From assembly GCA_030604885.1 (NCBI GenBank), contig JAUVUZ010000007.1, forward strand, positions 55,152 to 119,151: 64,000 nucleotides of DNA, in the 5' to 3' direction. The translations under genes and the position numbers were made by a program. Source of the DNA: Alphaproteobacteria bacterium (lineage in GTDB: Bacteria; Pseudomonadota; Alphaproteobacteria; Rhodospirillales; Rhodospirillaceae). Positions 1-10,680 of the stretch are shown one piece after another. Below the pieces are notes generated by a model. That model did not search any database. It worked only from the letters and a program-made list of their open reading frames with translations, and had not been told where the DNA came from. Positions within the stretch are counted from its first letter, which is position 1; the number at the start of each line of letters is the position of its first letter.

Positions 1-60
1 GAAAGCGGCCAGCTCACCGTGGACGTCTCCGCCGTCGACCGCCCGGAGGGCCGCCCGTGA
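1..60 (+). CDS. 3' end of an unidentified gene (partial)
   Basis: Only the last 19 codons are inside the window; the reading frame ends with TGA at 58-60. The tail is polar and not diagnostic, so no function can be assigned. Its stop codon overlaps the GTG start of the next gene (GTGA), which indicates the same transcript and likely translational coupling. Given the two downstream redox genes it may be an iron-sulfur partner subunit, but that is inference from context only. Confidence 0.5.
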   Translation, partial: ESGQLTVDVSAVDRPEGRP

Positions 61-1691
61 TTCCGTTCGAACCCGCCCTCGCCCGCCTGCGCGCCGCCCA
101 GGGCGACTACCCGATGCGCGGCGACATGCCGCCGGTCTCCGAGCTGCTCGGCCGCTTCCACCCGGACAGCATCGGCGGCCAGCCGGTGCCCCTGGCGGTG
201 GGGGTGAACGCGGGCATGCTGTGCCAGCCCGAGGTGGCGGCGCGGCTCCAGACCAACGCCCTGATCGACGACGTCGACATCGCCGGGGCGGAAACCCTCA
301 ACACCGACATCCTGGTGATCGGCGGCGGCGGCGCGGGCTGCGCGGCGGCGCTCACCGCGGCGGCGGCGGGGGCGCGGGTGCTGCTCGCCACCAAGCTGCT
401 GCTGGGGGATTCCAACACGGTGATGGCCGAGGGCGGCATCCAGGCGGCGGTGGGGGCCGACGACAGCCCGCAGCGCCACTTCGAGGACACCTACCGCGCC
501 GGGCACCGCGCCGCCGACAAGCACCTGGTGGCGCAGATGGCCCTCGACGGGCCGGACGCGATCCGCTGGCTGATCAAGCTCGGCATGGCGTTCGACACCG
601 TGGACGACCGGCCCTTCGGCGGCAGCCTGCGGCGCAAGACCCCGGGCGGCGCCACCGCGCCGCGCATCCTCTCCTACCGCGATTTCACCGGCCTCGAGAT
701 GATGCGGGTGCTGCGCGAGGCGGTGGCCCTGCACCGCGGCATCCGGGTGATGGACCGCAGCCCGGCGGTGGAGCTGCTGTCCGACGACCGGGGCCGCTGC
801 GTCGGCGCGGTGCTCTATTCGGTCGAGCACCACCGCTTCGTGCTGGTGCGCTCGCGCCGCACCGTGCTCGCCACCGGCGGCAGCGGGCGCCTGCACCTCA
901 ACGGCTTCCCCACCTCCAACCACTACGGCGCCACCGCCGACGGCCTGGTGCTGGCCTACCGCATCGGCGCCAAGCTGCGCGAGATGGACAGCTTCCAGTA
1001 TCACCCCACCGGCATCGCCCACCCGGCGCACCTGGCGGGCGGGCTGATCTCCGAGGCGGCGCGCTCGGAAGGCGCGAAACTGGTCAACGGCCTCGGCGAG
1101 CGCTTCGTCGAGGAGCTGAAGCCCCGCGACGTGGTGGCGAGCGCGATTCTGCGCGAGTGCGCCGAGGGCCGGGGCGTCACCCGCGACGGCCAGACCGGCG
1201 TGTTCCTCGACGTGCCCTCCCTGGTGCGCGAGAAACCCGGCATCCTCGAACACACCCTGATCTCCCTCGCCCACCTCGCCGCCAAGTGCCGCGTGGACCC
1301 GGCCGCCGAGCCGCTGCTGGTCTACCCCACCCTGCACTACCAGAACGGCGGCGTCGCCATCGACGGCGACGGCCAGACCGCGGTGCCGGGGTTGCTCTGC
1401 GTCGGCGAGGTGTCGGGCGGCATCCACGGCCGCAACCGGATGATGGGCAACGCGCTCCTCGACATCGTCAGCTTCGGCCGCCGCGCCGGGGCCAAGGCGG
1501 CCGAGGCGTTCGCCGAACCCTACGCCAGCCGCGCCGGGATCGGCCACATCCACGACTGGCAGCGCCAGCTCACCCTGGCGGGCCTGCCGCTCGACGCGCG
1601 CGGCCCCCAGGTGTTCCCGCCCTACGGCAACTTCGATCTCGCCAGCGACGCGCGGCTGCGCTCGCGCACCGCCCAGGGAGGCGCGCGATGA
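57..1691 (+). CDS. Fumarate reductase/succinate dehydrogenase-type flavoprotein, soluble class
   Basis: A 544-residue FAD protein of the FrdA/SdhA/NadB family. The dinucleotide-binding loop GGGGAG lies near residue 88 after an N-terminal extension of about 80 residues. Other family motifs are visible: HPTG, the GERF segment, the RDVVA segment carrying the active-site arginine, and GEVSGGIHGRNRMMGNAL near the C-terminus. In membrane-bound enzymes the His of SHTVAAQGG binds FAD covalently; here the segment reads SNTVMAEGG, so FAD should be non-covalent, as in soluble members such as NadB. The GTG start has GGAGGG at 45-50. Its stop overlaps the NuoF-like gene (ATGA), so the two probably form one NADH-linked complex. 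The substrate is not determined; fumarate is the simplest guess. Confidence 0.85.
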   Translation: MIPFEPALARLRAAQGDYPMRGDMPPVSELLGRFHPDSIGGQPVPLAVGVNAGMLCQPEVAARLQTNALIDDVDIAGAETLNTDILVIGGGGAGCAAALTAAAAGARVLLATKLLLGDSNTVMAEGGIQAAVGADDSPQRHFEDTYRAGHRAADKHLVAQMALDGPDAIRWLIKLGMAFDTVDDRPFGGSLRRKTPGGATAPRILSYRDFTGLEMMRVLREAVALHRGIRVMDRSPAVELLSDDRGRCVGAVLYSVEHHRFVLVRSRRTVLATGGSGRLHLNGFPTSNHYGATADGLVLAYRIGAKLREMDSFQYHPTGIAHPAHLAGGLISEAARSEGAKLVNGLGERFVEELKPRDVVASAILRECAEGRGVTRDGQTGVFLDVPSLVREKPGILEHTLISLAHLAAKCRVDPAAEPLLVYPTLHYQNGGVAIDGDGQTAVPGLLCVGEVSGGIHGRNRMMGNALLDIVSFGRRAGAKAAEAFAEPYASRAGIGHIHDWQRQLTLAGLPLDARGPQVFPPYGNFDLASDARLRSRTAQGGAR

Positions 1692-2932
1692 CCCCCAAGG
1701 TTCTCCTCGACCCCGCGATCCAGATCGGCGCGGACCTCGCCAAGTGGCTCGAGATCGGCGGCGGCCAGGGCCTGCGCGCGGCGATCTCCGACCCCGCCGG
1801 GGCGATCCCCACGGTGGCCGAGGCGGGCCTGCGCGGCATGGGCGGCGCGGGCTTCCCCACCGCCCGCAAGTGGGAGATGCTGGCCGCCCAGGAGGGCGCG
1901 GACAAGGTGATCGTCTGCAACGGCAACGAGGACGAGCCGGGCACCTTCAAGGACCGCCACCTGCTGGAGCACACCCCCCACGCGGTGGTGGAGGGCGGGC
2001 TGATCGCCGCCGTCGCCACCGGCGCCAACCAGATCTACTTCTACATCAACCCCCACCACACCAAGGGCCTGGCGGCGATGCGCCGGGCGGTGGAGCAGTG
2101 GCTGGTGCACGACCTGCTGCAATCGGCCCAGGCGGCGATCGGCAAGTCGATCCGCCTGTCGGTGGTGGAAAGCTCCGGCCTCTACATCGGCGGCGAGGAA
2201 ACCGCGGTGATCTCCACCATCGAGGGGGGATTCCCGTTCCCGCGCAAGAAGCCGCCGTTCCCGGCCCAGTCCGGGGTGTTCGGCGCGCCGACGGTGATCA
2301 ACAACGTCGAGACCCTCGCCAACCTGCCTCACATCCTGCGGCGCGGCGCCGCGTGGTATCGCGGCCTCGGCCTCGGCGAGGCGGTCGGCACCAAGCTCTA
2401 TTCCCTCTCGGGCGACGTGCTGCGCCCCGGGCTTTACGAACTCCCGATGGGCACCAGCCTGCACGACCTGGTGTTCGTCCACGGCGGCGGCATGCTGTCG
2501 GGCAAGGAGTTCAAGGCGGTGTTCACCGGCGGCCCCTCCAACACCCTGCTCACCAAGAAGGACCTGGACGTTGCGCTGGACTTCGATTCGGTGCGGGCGC
2601 GCAACTCGCGGCTCGGCACCGGGGCGATGATCGTCATCTCCGAGGGCACCTCGATCGTGCGCAAGATCGTGGAATACATGGAGTTCTTCGCCAACGGCAG
2701 CTGCGGCCAGTGCCCGCCCTGCAAAAGCGGCACCTATCAGATGTCGCGCATCCTCGGCCGCATCGACGCGGGCGACGGCGCCGAGGGCGACCTCGCCGCC
2801 CTCGAGAACCTCTGCCGCATCCTGCCCGGCTGCGGCCGCTGCGCGCTGATCGACGGCGCGGTGACGGTGGTGGAAAGCTCGCTTTCCACCTTCCGTGGCG
2901 AGTACATCTCCCAGTTGCGTTCGCGGGACTAG
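1688..2932 (+). CDS. NuoF-like NADH:acceptor oxidoreductase subunit (FMN, 4Fe-4S)
   Basis: A 414-residue homologue of the 51-kDa subunit of complex I. The FMN/NADH region is recognisable from RGMGGAGFPTARKW, NGNEDEPGTFKDR and a GGEETAV segment, followed by NNVETLAN. The C-terminal 4Fe-4S site CGQCPPCKSGT plus a later Cys in a GCGRC segment is intact. The partner here is a fumarate-reductase-like flavoprotein rather than Nuo subunits, so this is likely the NADH-oxidising module of a soluble reductase and not a complex I gene. ATG 1688 overlaps the TGA of the upstream gene. The last genes of this unit end here; a short gap of 61 bp follows. Confidence 0.85.
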   Translation: MTPKVLLDPAIQIGADLAKWLEIGGGQGLRAAISDPAGAIPTVAEAGLRGMGGAGFPTARKWEMLAAQEGADKVIVCNGNEDEPGTFKDRHLLEHTPHAVVEGGLIAAVATGANQIYFYINPHHTKGLAAMRRAVEQWLVHDLLQSAQAAIGKSIRLSVVESSGLYIGGEETAVISTIEGGFPFPRKKPPFPAQSGVFGAPTVINNVETLANLPHILRRGAAWYRGLGLGEAVGTKLYSLSGDVLRPGLYELPMGTSLHDLVFVHGGGMLSGKEFKAVFTGGPSNTLLTKKDLDVALDFDSVRARNSRLGTGAMIVISEGTSIVRKIVEYMEFFANGSCGQCPPCKSGTYQMSRILGRIDAGDGAEGDLAALENLCRILPGCGRCALIDGAVTVVESSLSTFRGEYISQLRSRD

Positions 2933-2993
2933 CTTCCCCCGCGCCGACGGGCGGGTTAGACTGGCGGGACCGTGCCGCTTCAGGAGGTCGCCC

Positions 2994-5900
2994 GTGCCCG
3001 ACGCCGCCACGCTCGCCCAACCGGTGCGAGTGCAGATCGCCCCCGGCGGGCGCATCGACCCCGACGGGTTCGACTTCCCCACCGGCCGGGCGCGCTTCGC
3101 CCTGGCGTTCGTCTCGCCGTTCCTCGATTTCGCCGAAACCGCCGCCGCGCTCGCCGCCGCCGCCGCGCCCACGCCGCTGGCGGCGGTGCCCACCGCCGGG
3201 GAACTGGCCTCGGTCGGCGGCCCGCTCTACCGCCCGTGCGACGCCGCCCACGCCGACGCGGTGGTGGCGATCTTCCCGCCCGACCTGGTGGCCGCCGTCC
3301 ACCTCGCCGCCGTCGACCTCGGCCACCCGGGGGAGGACCGCGAGGGCCGCGTCGCGGCGGTGGCGGCGCGCCTCGGCGCCGCCCTGCCGCCCTTCCCCCT
3401 CGACGTGCGCGACACCCTGGCGCTCGCCCTGTGCGACGGCTCCACCGGCGGCGAGACGATTCTCGCCGAGGCGACGTTCGAGAGCGGGCGGCTGCCGGTG
3501 GTGCTGGTGGGCGGCTCGGCGGGCGCCGCCTCCGCCGCCGACCCGACGCCGGTGTGGGACGGCAGCGCGGCGCGCACCGGGCACGCCGTGGTGGCGTTCC
3601 TCAAGCTCGCCCCCGGCCGCCGCTACGGCCTGCTGAAAAGCCAGAACTTCCGCCCCACCGAGATCGACTTCGTGGTGGTGGACGCGGAGCCGTCCCGCCG
3701 CATCGTCTCGACCCTGCTGGACCCGGAGATCGAATCCGCGCGCCCCGCCACCGAGGCGATCGCCGACCGTCTCGGCGTCGCGCCCGGCGACCTGTCCGCC
3801 GCCCTCGGCGGCCACAGCTTCGGCATCGACATCGGCGGCGAGATCTTCGTGCGCTCGGTGCGCGCGGCGGAGCCGGGCGGCGCCCTGCGGTTCTACTGCG
3901 ACGTCCACCCCGGCGACGCGCTGCGGCTGGTGGCCGCCACCGACTTCGTCGCCACCACCCGCGCCGACATCGCCCGTTTCCTCGCCGACAAGCCGCCGCC
4001 CCTCGGCGCCCTGGCGTTCGACTGCGTGCTGCGCCGCGGCGACAACGCCGCCGATCTCGACCGCCTCACCGGCGCCTGGCCCTGCCCGGTGGCCGGGTTC
4101 TCGTCGTTCGGCGAAATGCTGGGGGTGAGCCTCAACCAGACCCTCTCGGCGGTGGCGTTCTTCGACGCCCGCGACGGCGCCTTCGCCGACGACGTGGTGG
4201 ACCGCTTCCCGATCCACTACGCCCGCTGGCAGAGCGTCGGCACCCTCGCGCAGCTGCGGCGCATGGACATCATCAACCGCCTGCGCGCCGAGACCACCCG
4301 CCGCCTCACCCAGCACCTCGGCGCCAGCCCCGAGGTCGCCTGCGAGATCGAGGGCATGCTGACCCACGAAAGCGGCCTCTCCGCCACCCTCGACAACATC
4401 CGCGCCGCGATCGCCCGCGAGGTGGAGGCCGAGCGCCGCGCCCACCACGCCGAGCAGCAGCTCGCCGAGGCGGTGGAAACGATCAGCGAGGGCTTCGCCC
4501 TGTGGGACGCGGACGACCGCATGGCGCTGGTCAACGACCGCTTCCACGCGATGTTCCCGGGGGTCGACAAGGCCAGGGCGATCGGCTGCACCTTCGAGGA
4601 GCTGATGCGCGCGGTGGCGGAAAAGGGCCTCTACGGCTATTCCGACGCGGATCTCCAGCGCTTCCTCGACCACCGCCTCGCCGCGCACCGGGCGGCCGAC
4701 GGTTCGGCCACCCTGCAACGCATGGCCGACGGCCGCTGGGTGATCAACCGCGAATACCGGCTGAAAAGCGGCGGCGTCGTCGGCATCCGCACCGACGTCA
4801 CCGAAATCAAGCAGCGCGAGGCCGAACTGGAGCGCCTCACCTCACGCTATCAGCTGATCCTCGACGCGGCGGGCGACGGTATCGTCGGCCTCGACGCCGA
4901 GGGCCGGGTGCGGTTCGTCAACCCGGCGGCGGCGGCGATGCTGGGGACGGAGGAGGACATCCTGCTCGAACGCCCCGTCGCCCTCGCCCTCGGCGCGCCC
5001 GGCCTGCCCGCCTTCCCCCTCGCGGGCAGCGAGGCGCGCAGCGGCGAGACGGTCTGCCAGCGCGCCGACGGCACCCGCTTCACCGCCGAATACATCCTCA
5101 CCCCGATCGTCGAGGGCGGCGGCTTCGCCGGGGCGGTTCTGGTGTTCCGCGACATCTCGCTGCGCAAGCGGTTCGAGGCGATCCTCGCCAACCAGCAGAA
5201 GCTCCTGGAGCAGCAGGTGGCCGAGCGCACCCGCGAACTCTCCGCCGAGATCGCCGGGCGCATCCGCCTCGACCAGGCATTGCAGGAAAGCCGCAACCGC
5301 CTGATGGGCATCACCTCCAGCCTGTTCGAAGGGGTGCTGCTGGTGGACCGCTTCGGCGTGATCGTGTTCGCCAACCCCTCGGCGCACCGCTGGCTGGGGG
5401 CCGACACCCTGCTGGAACGGCTGGCGGACGAGGTGTTCCGCCTCGAGCGGGGGGACCGCACGGTAAGCTTCGAGGACGGGCCGTTCCGCACCGCGATCGC
5501 CGACGGCACCACCGTCGCCGACGACGACGCGGCGTTCCGCACCGCCGACGGCCGCCGCCTCGCCGTCGCCTATGCCGCGACGCCCCTGGCCGAAGCCGGG
5601 CGTCCGCGCCTCGCGGTGGTGAGCTTCCGCGGCATCGAGGCGATCAAGGAGGCGCAGCGCGAGGCGTTGCAGGCCTCGCGCCTCGCCTCGGTGGGGCAAC
5701 TGGCGGCGGGGGTGGCGCACGAGATCAACACGCCGATCCAATACGTCGGCGACAACCTCCGCTTCATCCAGGACACCTTCCCCGACATCGTCGCCGCCTG
5801 CGCCGAGGTGCGCACCCGCTGGCCGGAGGCGGAGGCGGTGCTGGACCGCTTCGGCGTCAAGGGCGCGCTCGAGGAATACCCGGACGCCATCGACCAGGCC

Positions 5901-6434
5901 CTCCAGGGGGTCGGCCACGTCACCCACATCGTCCGCTCGATGAAGGATTTCTCCCACCCCGGCGGCGGCGCCAAGGTCGGCACCGACATCAACGCCGCCA
6001 TCGATTCCACCGTGATCGTCTGCCGCAACGAGTGGAAGCACGTCGCCCGCCTGACCACCGACCTGGACCCGGACCTGCCGAAAATCCTGTGCTTCCCCTC
6101 CGACATCCACCAGGTGCTGCTCAACCTGGTGGTCAACGCCGCCCACGCCATCGGCGAGCAGCCGGGCGGGGCGGTGGGGGAGATTCGCGTCGCCACCCGG
6201 CGCGACGGCGACTGGGTGGAGATCCGCGTCGCCGACAGCGGGCCGGGGGTGCCGAAGGCGCTGCGCGACCGCATCTTCGACCCCTTCTTCACCACCAAGG
6301 GGGTGGGCAAGGGCACCGGCCAGGGCCTGTCGATCTGCCAGGACATCGTCGTGCGCAAGCACGGCGGCAAGCTGTTCCTCGACGAATCCGCCGCCGGGGG
6401 CGCCACCTTCGTGGTCCGCCTGCCGATCGGCTGA
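2994..6434 (+). CDS. FIST-domain PAS sensor histidine kinase, cytosolic
   Basis: A 1146-residue kinase without membrane segments. Residues about 15-395 match the FIST N and C sensory domains, thought to bind small ligands such as amino acids. Three PAS-type modules follow at about 497-610, 613-735 and 768-890, the first two separated from the third by a coiled-coil stretch. The dimerisation domain has the phospho-acceptor H909 in GVAHEINTP. The ATPase domain has an N box near 1044-1048 (NLVVNAAHA), a DSGPGV loop and a TGQGLSI segment. The GTG start at 2994 is chosen because AGGAGG at 2982-2987 sits 6 nt upstream; an in-frame start at 2895 would overlap the previous gene. No response regulator gene is adjacent. 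Confidence 0.85.
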   Translation: MPDAATLAQPVRVQIAPGGRIDPDGFDFPTGRARFALAFVSPFLDFAETAAALAAAAAPTPLAAVPTAGELASVGGPLYRPCDAAHADAVVAIFPPDLVAAVHLAAVDLGHPGEDREGRVAAVAARLGAALPPFPLDVRDTLALALCDGSTGGETILAEATFESGRLPVVLVGGSAGAASAADPTPVWDGSAARTGHAVVAFLKLAPGRRYGLLKSQNFRPTEIDFVVVDAEPSRRIVSTLLDPEIESARPATEAIADRLGVAPGDLSAALGGHSFGIDIGGEIFVRSVRAAEPGGALRFYCDVHPGDALRLVAATDFVATTRADIARFLADKPPPLGALAFDCVLRRGDNAADLDRLTGAWPCPVAGFSSFGEMLGVSLNQTLSAVAFFDARDGAFADDVVDRFPIHYARWQSVGTLAQLRRMDIINRLRAETTRRLTQHLGASPEVACEIEGMLTHESGLSATLDNIRAAIAREVEAERRAHHAEQQLAEAVETISEGFALWDADDRMALVNDRFHAMFPGVDKARAIGCTFEELMRAVAEKGLYGYSDADLQRFLDHRLAAHRAADGSATLQRMADGRWVINREYRLKSGGVVGIRTDVTEIKQREAELERLTSRYQLILDAAGDGIVGLDAEGRVRFVNPAAAAMLGTEEDILLERPVALALGAPGLPAFPLAGSEARSGETVCQRADGTRFTAEYILTPIVEGGGFAGAVLVFRDISLRKRFEAILANQQKLLEQQVAERTRELSAEIAGRIRLDQALQESRNRLMGITSSLFEGVLLVDRFGVIVFANPSAHRWLGADTLLERLADEVFRLERGDRTVSFEDGPFRTAIADGTTVADDDAAFRTADGRRLAVAYAATPLAEAGRPRLAVVSFRGIEAIKEAQREALQASRLASVGQLAAGVAHEINTPIQYVGDNLRFIQDTFPDIVAACAEVRTRWPEAEAVLDRFGVKGALEEYPDAIDQALQGVGHVTHIVRSMKDFSHPGGGAKVGTDINAAIDSTVIVCRNEWKHVARLTTDLDPDLPKILCFPSDIHQVLLNLVVNAAHAIGEQPGGAVGEIRVATRRDGDWVEIRVADSGPGVPKALRDRIFDPFFTTKGVGKGTGQGLSICQDIVVRKHGGKLFLDESAAGGATFVVRLPIG

Positions 6435-6458
6435 GGGGGCCGCGCGCGGCCCCCTCAG
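6431..6458. terminator. Perfect 28-bp palindrome between convergent genes
   Basis: A perfectly self-complementary GC-rich sequence overlaps the stop codon of the histidine kinase gene and lies 8 bp from the stop of the convergent chemoreceptor gene. Arms of 14 bp begin CTGAGGGGGCC. There is no T-run on either side, so intrinsic termination is inferred from position and symmetry; it would serve both strands. Confidence 0.6.
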
Positions 6459-6465
6459 GTTCCCC

Positions 6466-8145
6466 TCACGCGGCGCGCACGCCGTCGAGGAAGGTTTCCA
6501 CCACGCCGCGCAGGCCCACCGCCTCGCGCGAGAGGGATTGCGACGCCGCCAGCACCTGATGCGAGGCCGCGCCGGTCTCGCCCGCCGCCTGGTTGACGCC
6601 GACGATGGTGGTGGAGATCTCCTGCGTGCCCGCCGCCGCCTGCTGCACGTTGCGGGCGATCTCGTCCGCCGCCGCCGCCTGCTGCTCCACCGCCGCGGCG
6701 ATGGCGGCGGACACCGCGCTCACCTCGCCGATGCGCGCGACGATGCCCGCGATCGCGGTCACCACCTGGTCGGTGGCGTGCTGCACCGCCTCGATCTGCT
6801 GGCCGATCTCGTCGGTGGCCTTGGCGGTCTGGTTGGCGAGGTTCTTCACCTCCCCCGCCACCACCGCGAAGCCCTTGCCCGCCTCGCCCGCGCGCGCCGC
6901 CTCGATGGTGGCGTTGAGCGCGAGCAGGTTGGTCTGGCTGGCGATGTCGGTGATCAGGCCGATCACCGCGCCGATCCGCGCCGAGTTCTCCGCCAGGCCC
7001 TTGACCAGGCCGTCGGTGCGCGCGGCCTCGTCGGCGGCGACGCGGGAGGCGTCGTTGGCCTGCGCCACCTGCCGCGCGATCTCGGCGATCGAGGTGGACA
7101 GCTCCTCGGCGGCGGAGGCGACCGTCTGCACGCTCGCCGACGCCTGCTCGCTGGCCGAGGCCACCGCGCCCGACTGCTGGCTGGTCTGCTCGGCGCTCGA
7201 CGACAGGGTCTGCGCCGTCGCGTCCATTTCCGCGCACGCCTGGGCCACCACCGCCAGCACGCCGGACACCCGCGCGTCGAAATCGTGGGTGAGGCTTTCG
7301 ATCGCCGCCGCCCGGCGTTCCCGCTCGGCGCGCTGCGTCTCCTGCTCGGCGGCGAGGCGCTCGGCGCGGATCGCGTTCTCCTTGAACACCTTCACCGCGC
7401 CCGCCATGGCGCCGATCTCGTCCTCGTGGTCCTCGGCGGGAATCGCAATGCTCTTGTCGCCCTCGGCGAGGCGCCGCATCGCATCGGTCATGGCGACGAT
7501 CGGCCCGGCGATCATCCGCCGCCCGATCAGCACCGACAGCCCGCCGCCCAGCGCCAGCGCCAGCGCCAGAACCGCCGCGAGGATCGCCACCTCGCGCCGG
7601 AAGACCTCGTCCAGGCCCGCGGTGGTGCGTTCCATCTCGCCGACGTTGCGTTCGACGACGCTCTCGACGGTGTCGCCGAACGCCTTGCGGTTGGCGCGAT
7701 TCGCCTCGGTGTTGCCGAAGGCGGCGGCGGCCTGGGCCCCTTGGGCGCGCGCGATCCGCACGGTTTCGGTGCGCTCCGCGATGAAGGCCCGGGCATACCG
7801 GTCGACCTCGTCCATACGCGGCTGGTCGGCGGGCGGCACCAGGGCCTTCCAGGCGGCGATGTTGGTTTCGATCCCCTTCAGGGAAGCGAGCAGGCCCCGG
7901 GCGTAGCCTTCGAGTTCATCCGCCGATTTGGCGTTGTAGAGGCCCCGGGTGTCCATCGCCGCGGCGAAGATCAGGCCGTTGACCCGCTCGGCGTACACCG
8001 CCCGGTGACCGCGATTGGAAAGCTCGTCCGCCTTGTCGTCGTAAGTGAACATCCCGGCGAGGCCGACGGCCCCCACCAGCATCGCCACCAGGCACAACGC
8101 CCCCGCCAGCAAGCCGATCTTGGCGAACACCGAAAACTTCCGCAT
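6466..8145 (-). CDS. Methyl-accepting chemotaxis protein (membrane chemoreceptor)
   Basis: A 559-residue receptor. One membrane helix lies at about residues 8-30, a helical periplasmic sensor domain of the four-helix-bundle size follows, and the second membrane helix is at about 182-205, then HAMP. The cytoplasmic hairpin carries the hallmark tip ([18 protein letters not shown] then GKGFAVVA). The ATG at 8145 is preferred over an in-frame start 17 codons upstream because a GGGGGAGG ribosome site lies 5 nt before it and the protein then begins with a normal signal-anchor. It is an orphan receptor, transcribed alone toward the palindrome at its 3' end. The ligand cannot be read from sequence. 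Confidence 0.9.
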   Translation of the reverse strand: MRKFSVFAKIGLLAGALCLVAMLVGAVGLAGMFTYDDKADELSNRGHRAVYAERVNGLIFAAAMDTRGLYNAKSADELEGYARGLLASLKGIETNIAAWKALVPPADQPRMDEVDRYARAFIAERTETVRIARAQGAQAAAAFGNTEANRANRKAFGDTVESVVERNVGEMERTTAGLDEVFRREVAILAAVLALALALGGGLSVLIGRRMIAGPIVAMTDAMRRLAEGDKSIAIPAEDHEDEIGAMAGAVKVFKENAIRAERLAAEQETQRAERERRAAAIESLTHDFDARVSGVLAVVAQACAEMDATAQTLSSSAEQTSQQSGAVASASEQASASVQTVASAAEELSTSIAEIARQVAQANDASRVAADEAARTDGLVKGLAENSARIGAVIGLITDIASQTNLLALNATIEAARAGEAGKGFAVVAGEVKNLANQTAKATDEIGQQIEAVQHATDQVVTAIAGIVARIGEVSAVSAAIAAAVEQQAAAADEIARNVQQAAAGTQEISTTIVGVNQAAGETGAASHQVLAASQSLSREAVGLRGVVETFLDGVRAA

Positions 8146-8591
8146 CGACGCCTCCCCCTCTGGCTTGGCCGTTTCCCGCCAACGGCGCGCCTGCACCGCC
8201 CCGGTAGCGCGAAATTTCGGCCTGATTCAAATGCCAATGACTGGTATACTAGCCTCTCGCATGCACGCATGAGTCGATACGCACGCAGTTCCACCAGTTG
8301 AGCGCGCGATGGCAATCCAGGGTTTTCACGGTTCGGAAGGCGGCGACGCATGGGCGGGGTGATCGGTCCCGCGTTTTTCGACGTCGTGCCGCCATCCCGA
8401 ATTCGGGAACAGCTGCGGCCTGAGGCGCGGCGCCCCCACCCCGGGACGGAACAAAAGCGCACGCCCCACCTTTACTCTTATTACAGAAATAACTGCCACC
8501 GAAAACGGAGTCAGTCAAGGGAATTGGCGGAGCCTTCCGTCGCCCCTCTGCCGCTCGCCGTGTCGGGGCCTCCTTGCAGGAGAGGATGGCG
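8146..8591. promoter_or_regulatory. Divergent intergenic region with an AT-rich dyad
   Basis: This 446-bp gap separates the chemoreceptor gene from the S24-fold regulator gene. It carries no convincing gene. It holds the only notably AT-rich stretch nearby (about 8471-8493), in which TTATT (8478-8482) and AATAA (8488-8492) form a small inverted repeat 100 bp upstream of the regulator; it may be a promoter or an autoregulatory operator. Direct GCATG repeats occur near 8259-8270. No standard -35/-10 pair is convincing. Confidence 0.3.
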
Positions 8592-9218
8592 ATGATCGGA
8601 AATGCGGATTCCGTTCCCGGTTTCCGGGAGCGGCTGGCGACCCTGATCGGCGGCGTCGATCCCTTCGCCTGGGCGAAGCGCGTCGGCATTCCCAGCAGCA
8701 CCTTCGACCGCATCTGGAACCTCGGCACCACGCCGAAGGCGCCCCACCTGATCCGGATTGCCGAGGCCTGCGGCGTGTCGGTGGACTGGCTGCTCACCGG
8801 CCGCGCCGCGGCCGCTCCGCCGTCCGACGACCTAGTGACGATCCCGTGGCTGGGGCCGCCGGGCGCGGGCGCGCCGGTGGCCCGCCTCGCCCTGCACCGC
8901 GACTGGCTGCGCCGGGTGGGCTGCGCGGACGCGGCGGCGGTGGCGATGGCGGTGGCGGGCGGCGACGGCATGGCGCCGACGATCTGCGAGGGCGACCTGC
9001 TGCTGGTGGACCGCGGCGCCGCCGAATTCCGCGACGACGGCCTGTATCTGCTGGCGCTGGAGGGGAGCTTTTGCGTCCGCCGGGTGCAGTTCCTGACCTC
9101 CGGCGCGCTGGCGGTGTCGGCGGACAACCCGGCCTACGCCCGCGAAACCCTCGCCGCCGAAGAGGCCGCCGCCCTCGCCTGCCTCGGCCGGGTGCGGTGG
9201 AGCGGCCGCACCCGCTGA
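8592..9218 (+). CDS. S24-fold helix-turn-helix repressor lacking the protease dyad
   Basis: A 208-residue protein with an N-terminal helix-turn-helix (about residues 25-70, [16 protein letters not shown] then a CGVSVDWLL segment) and a C-terminal LexA/CI-type S24 domain (about 95-200). In active members the nucleophile lies in GDSM.PT; here the segment is GDGMAPT with Gly126 in its place, and the general-base Lys position reads Arg163 (CVRRV). Self-cleavage is therefore unlikely and the domain may serve dimerisation or ligand sensing. AGGAGAGG at 8578-8585 favours the ATG at 8592; starts at 8586 and 8574 are in frame. It stands alone, 73 bp before fumC. The target is unknown. Confidence 0.75.
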   Translation: MIGNADSVPGFRERLATLIGGVDPFAWAKRVGIPSSTFDRIWNLGTTPKAPHLIRIAEACGVSVDWLLTGRAAAAPPSDDLVTIPWLGPPGAGAPVARLALHRDWLRRVGCADAAAVAMAVAGGDGMAPTICEGDLLLVDRGAAEFRDDGLYLLALEGSFCVRRVQFLTSGALAVSADNPAYARETLAAEEAAALACLGRVRWSGRTR

Positions 9219-9291
9219 CCCCCTGTCGCGCGGCGGCGCCCGCCCCCACCTATGGGTCGGGAAACACCGCAAGAACCGGAGGACAGGCACG

Positions 9292-10680
<1,389 letters not shown>

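Noticed and set aside
8249..9127. 292-codon frame on the minus strand opposite the S24-fold regulator
   Set aside because: Antisense shadow of the regulator gene extended through non-coding DNA; no ribosome site and Ser/Arg-rich composition.
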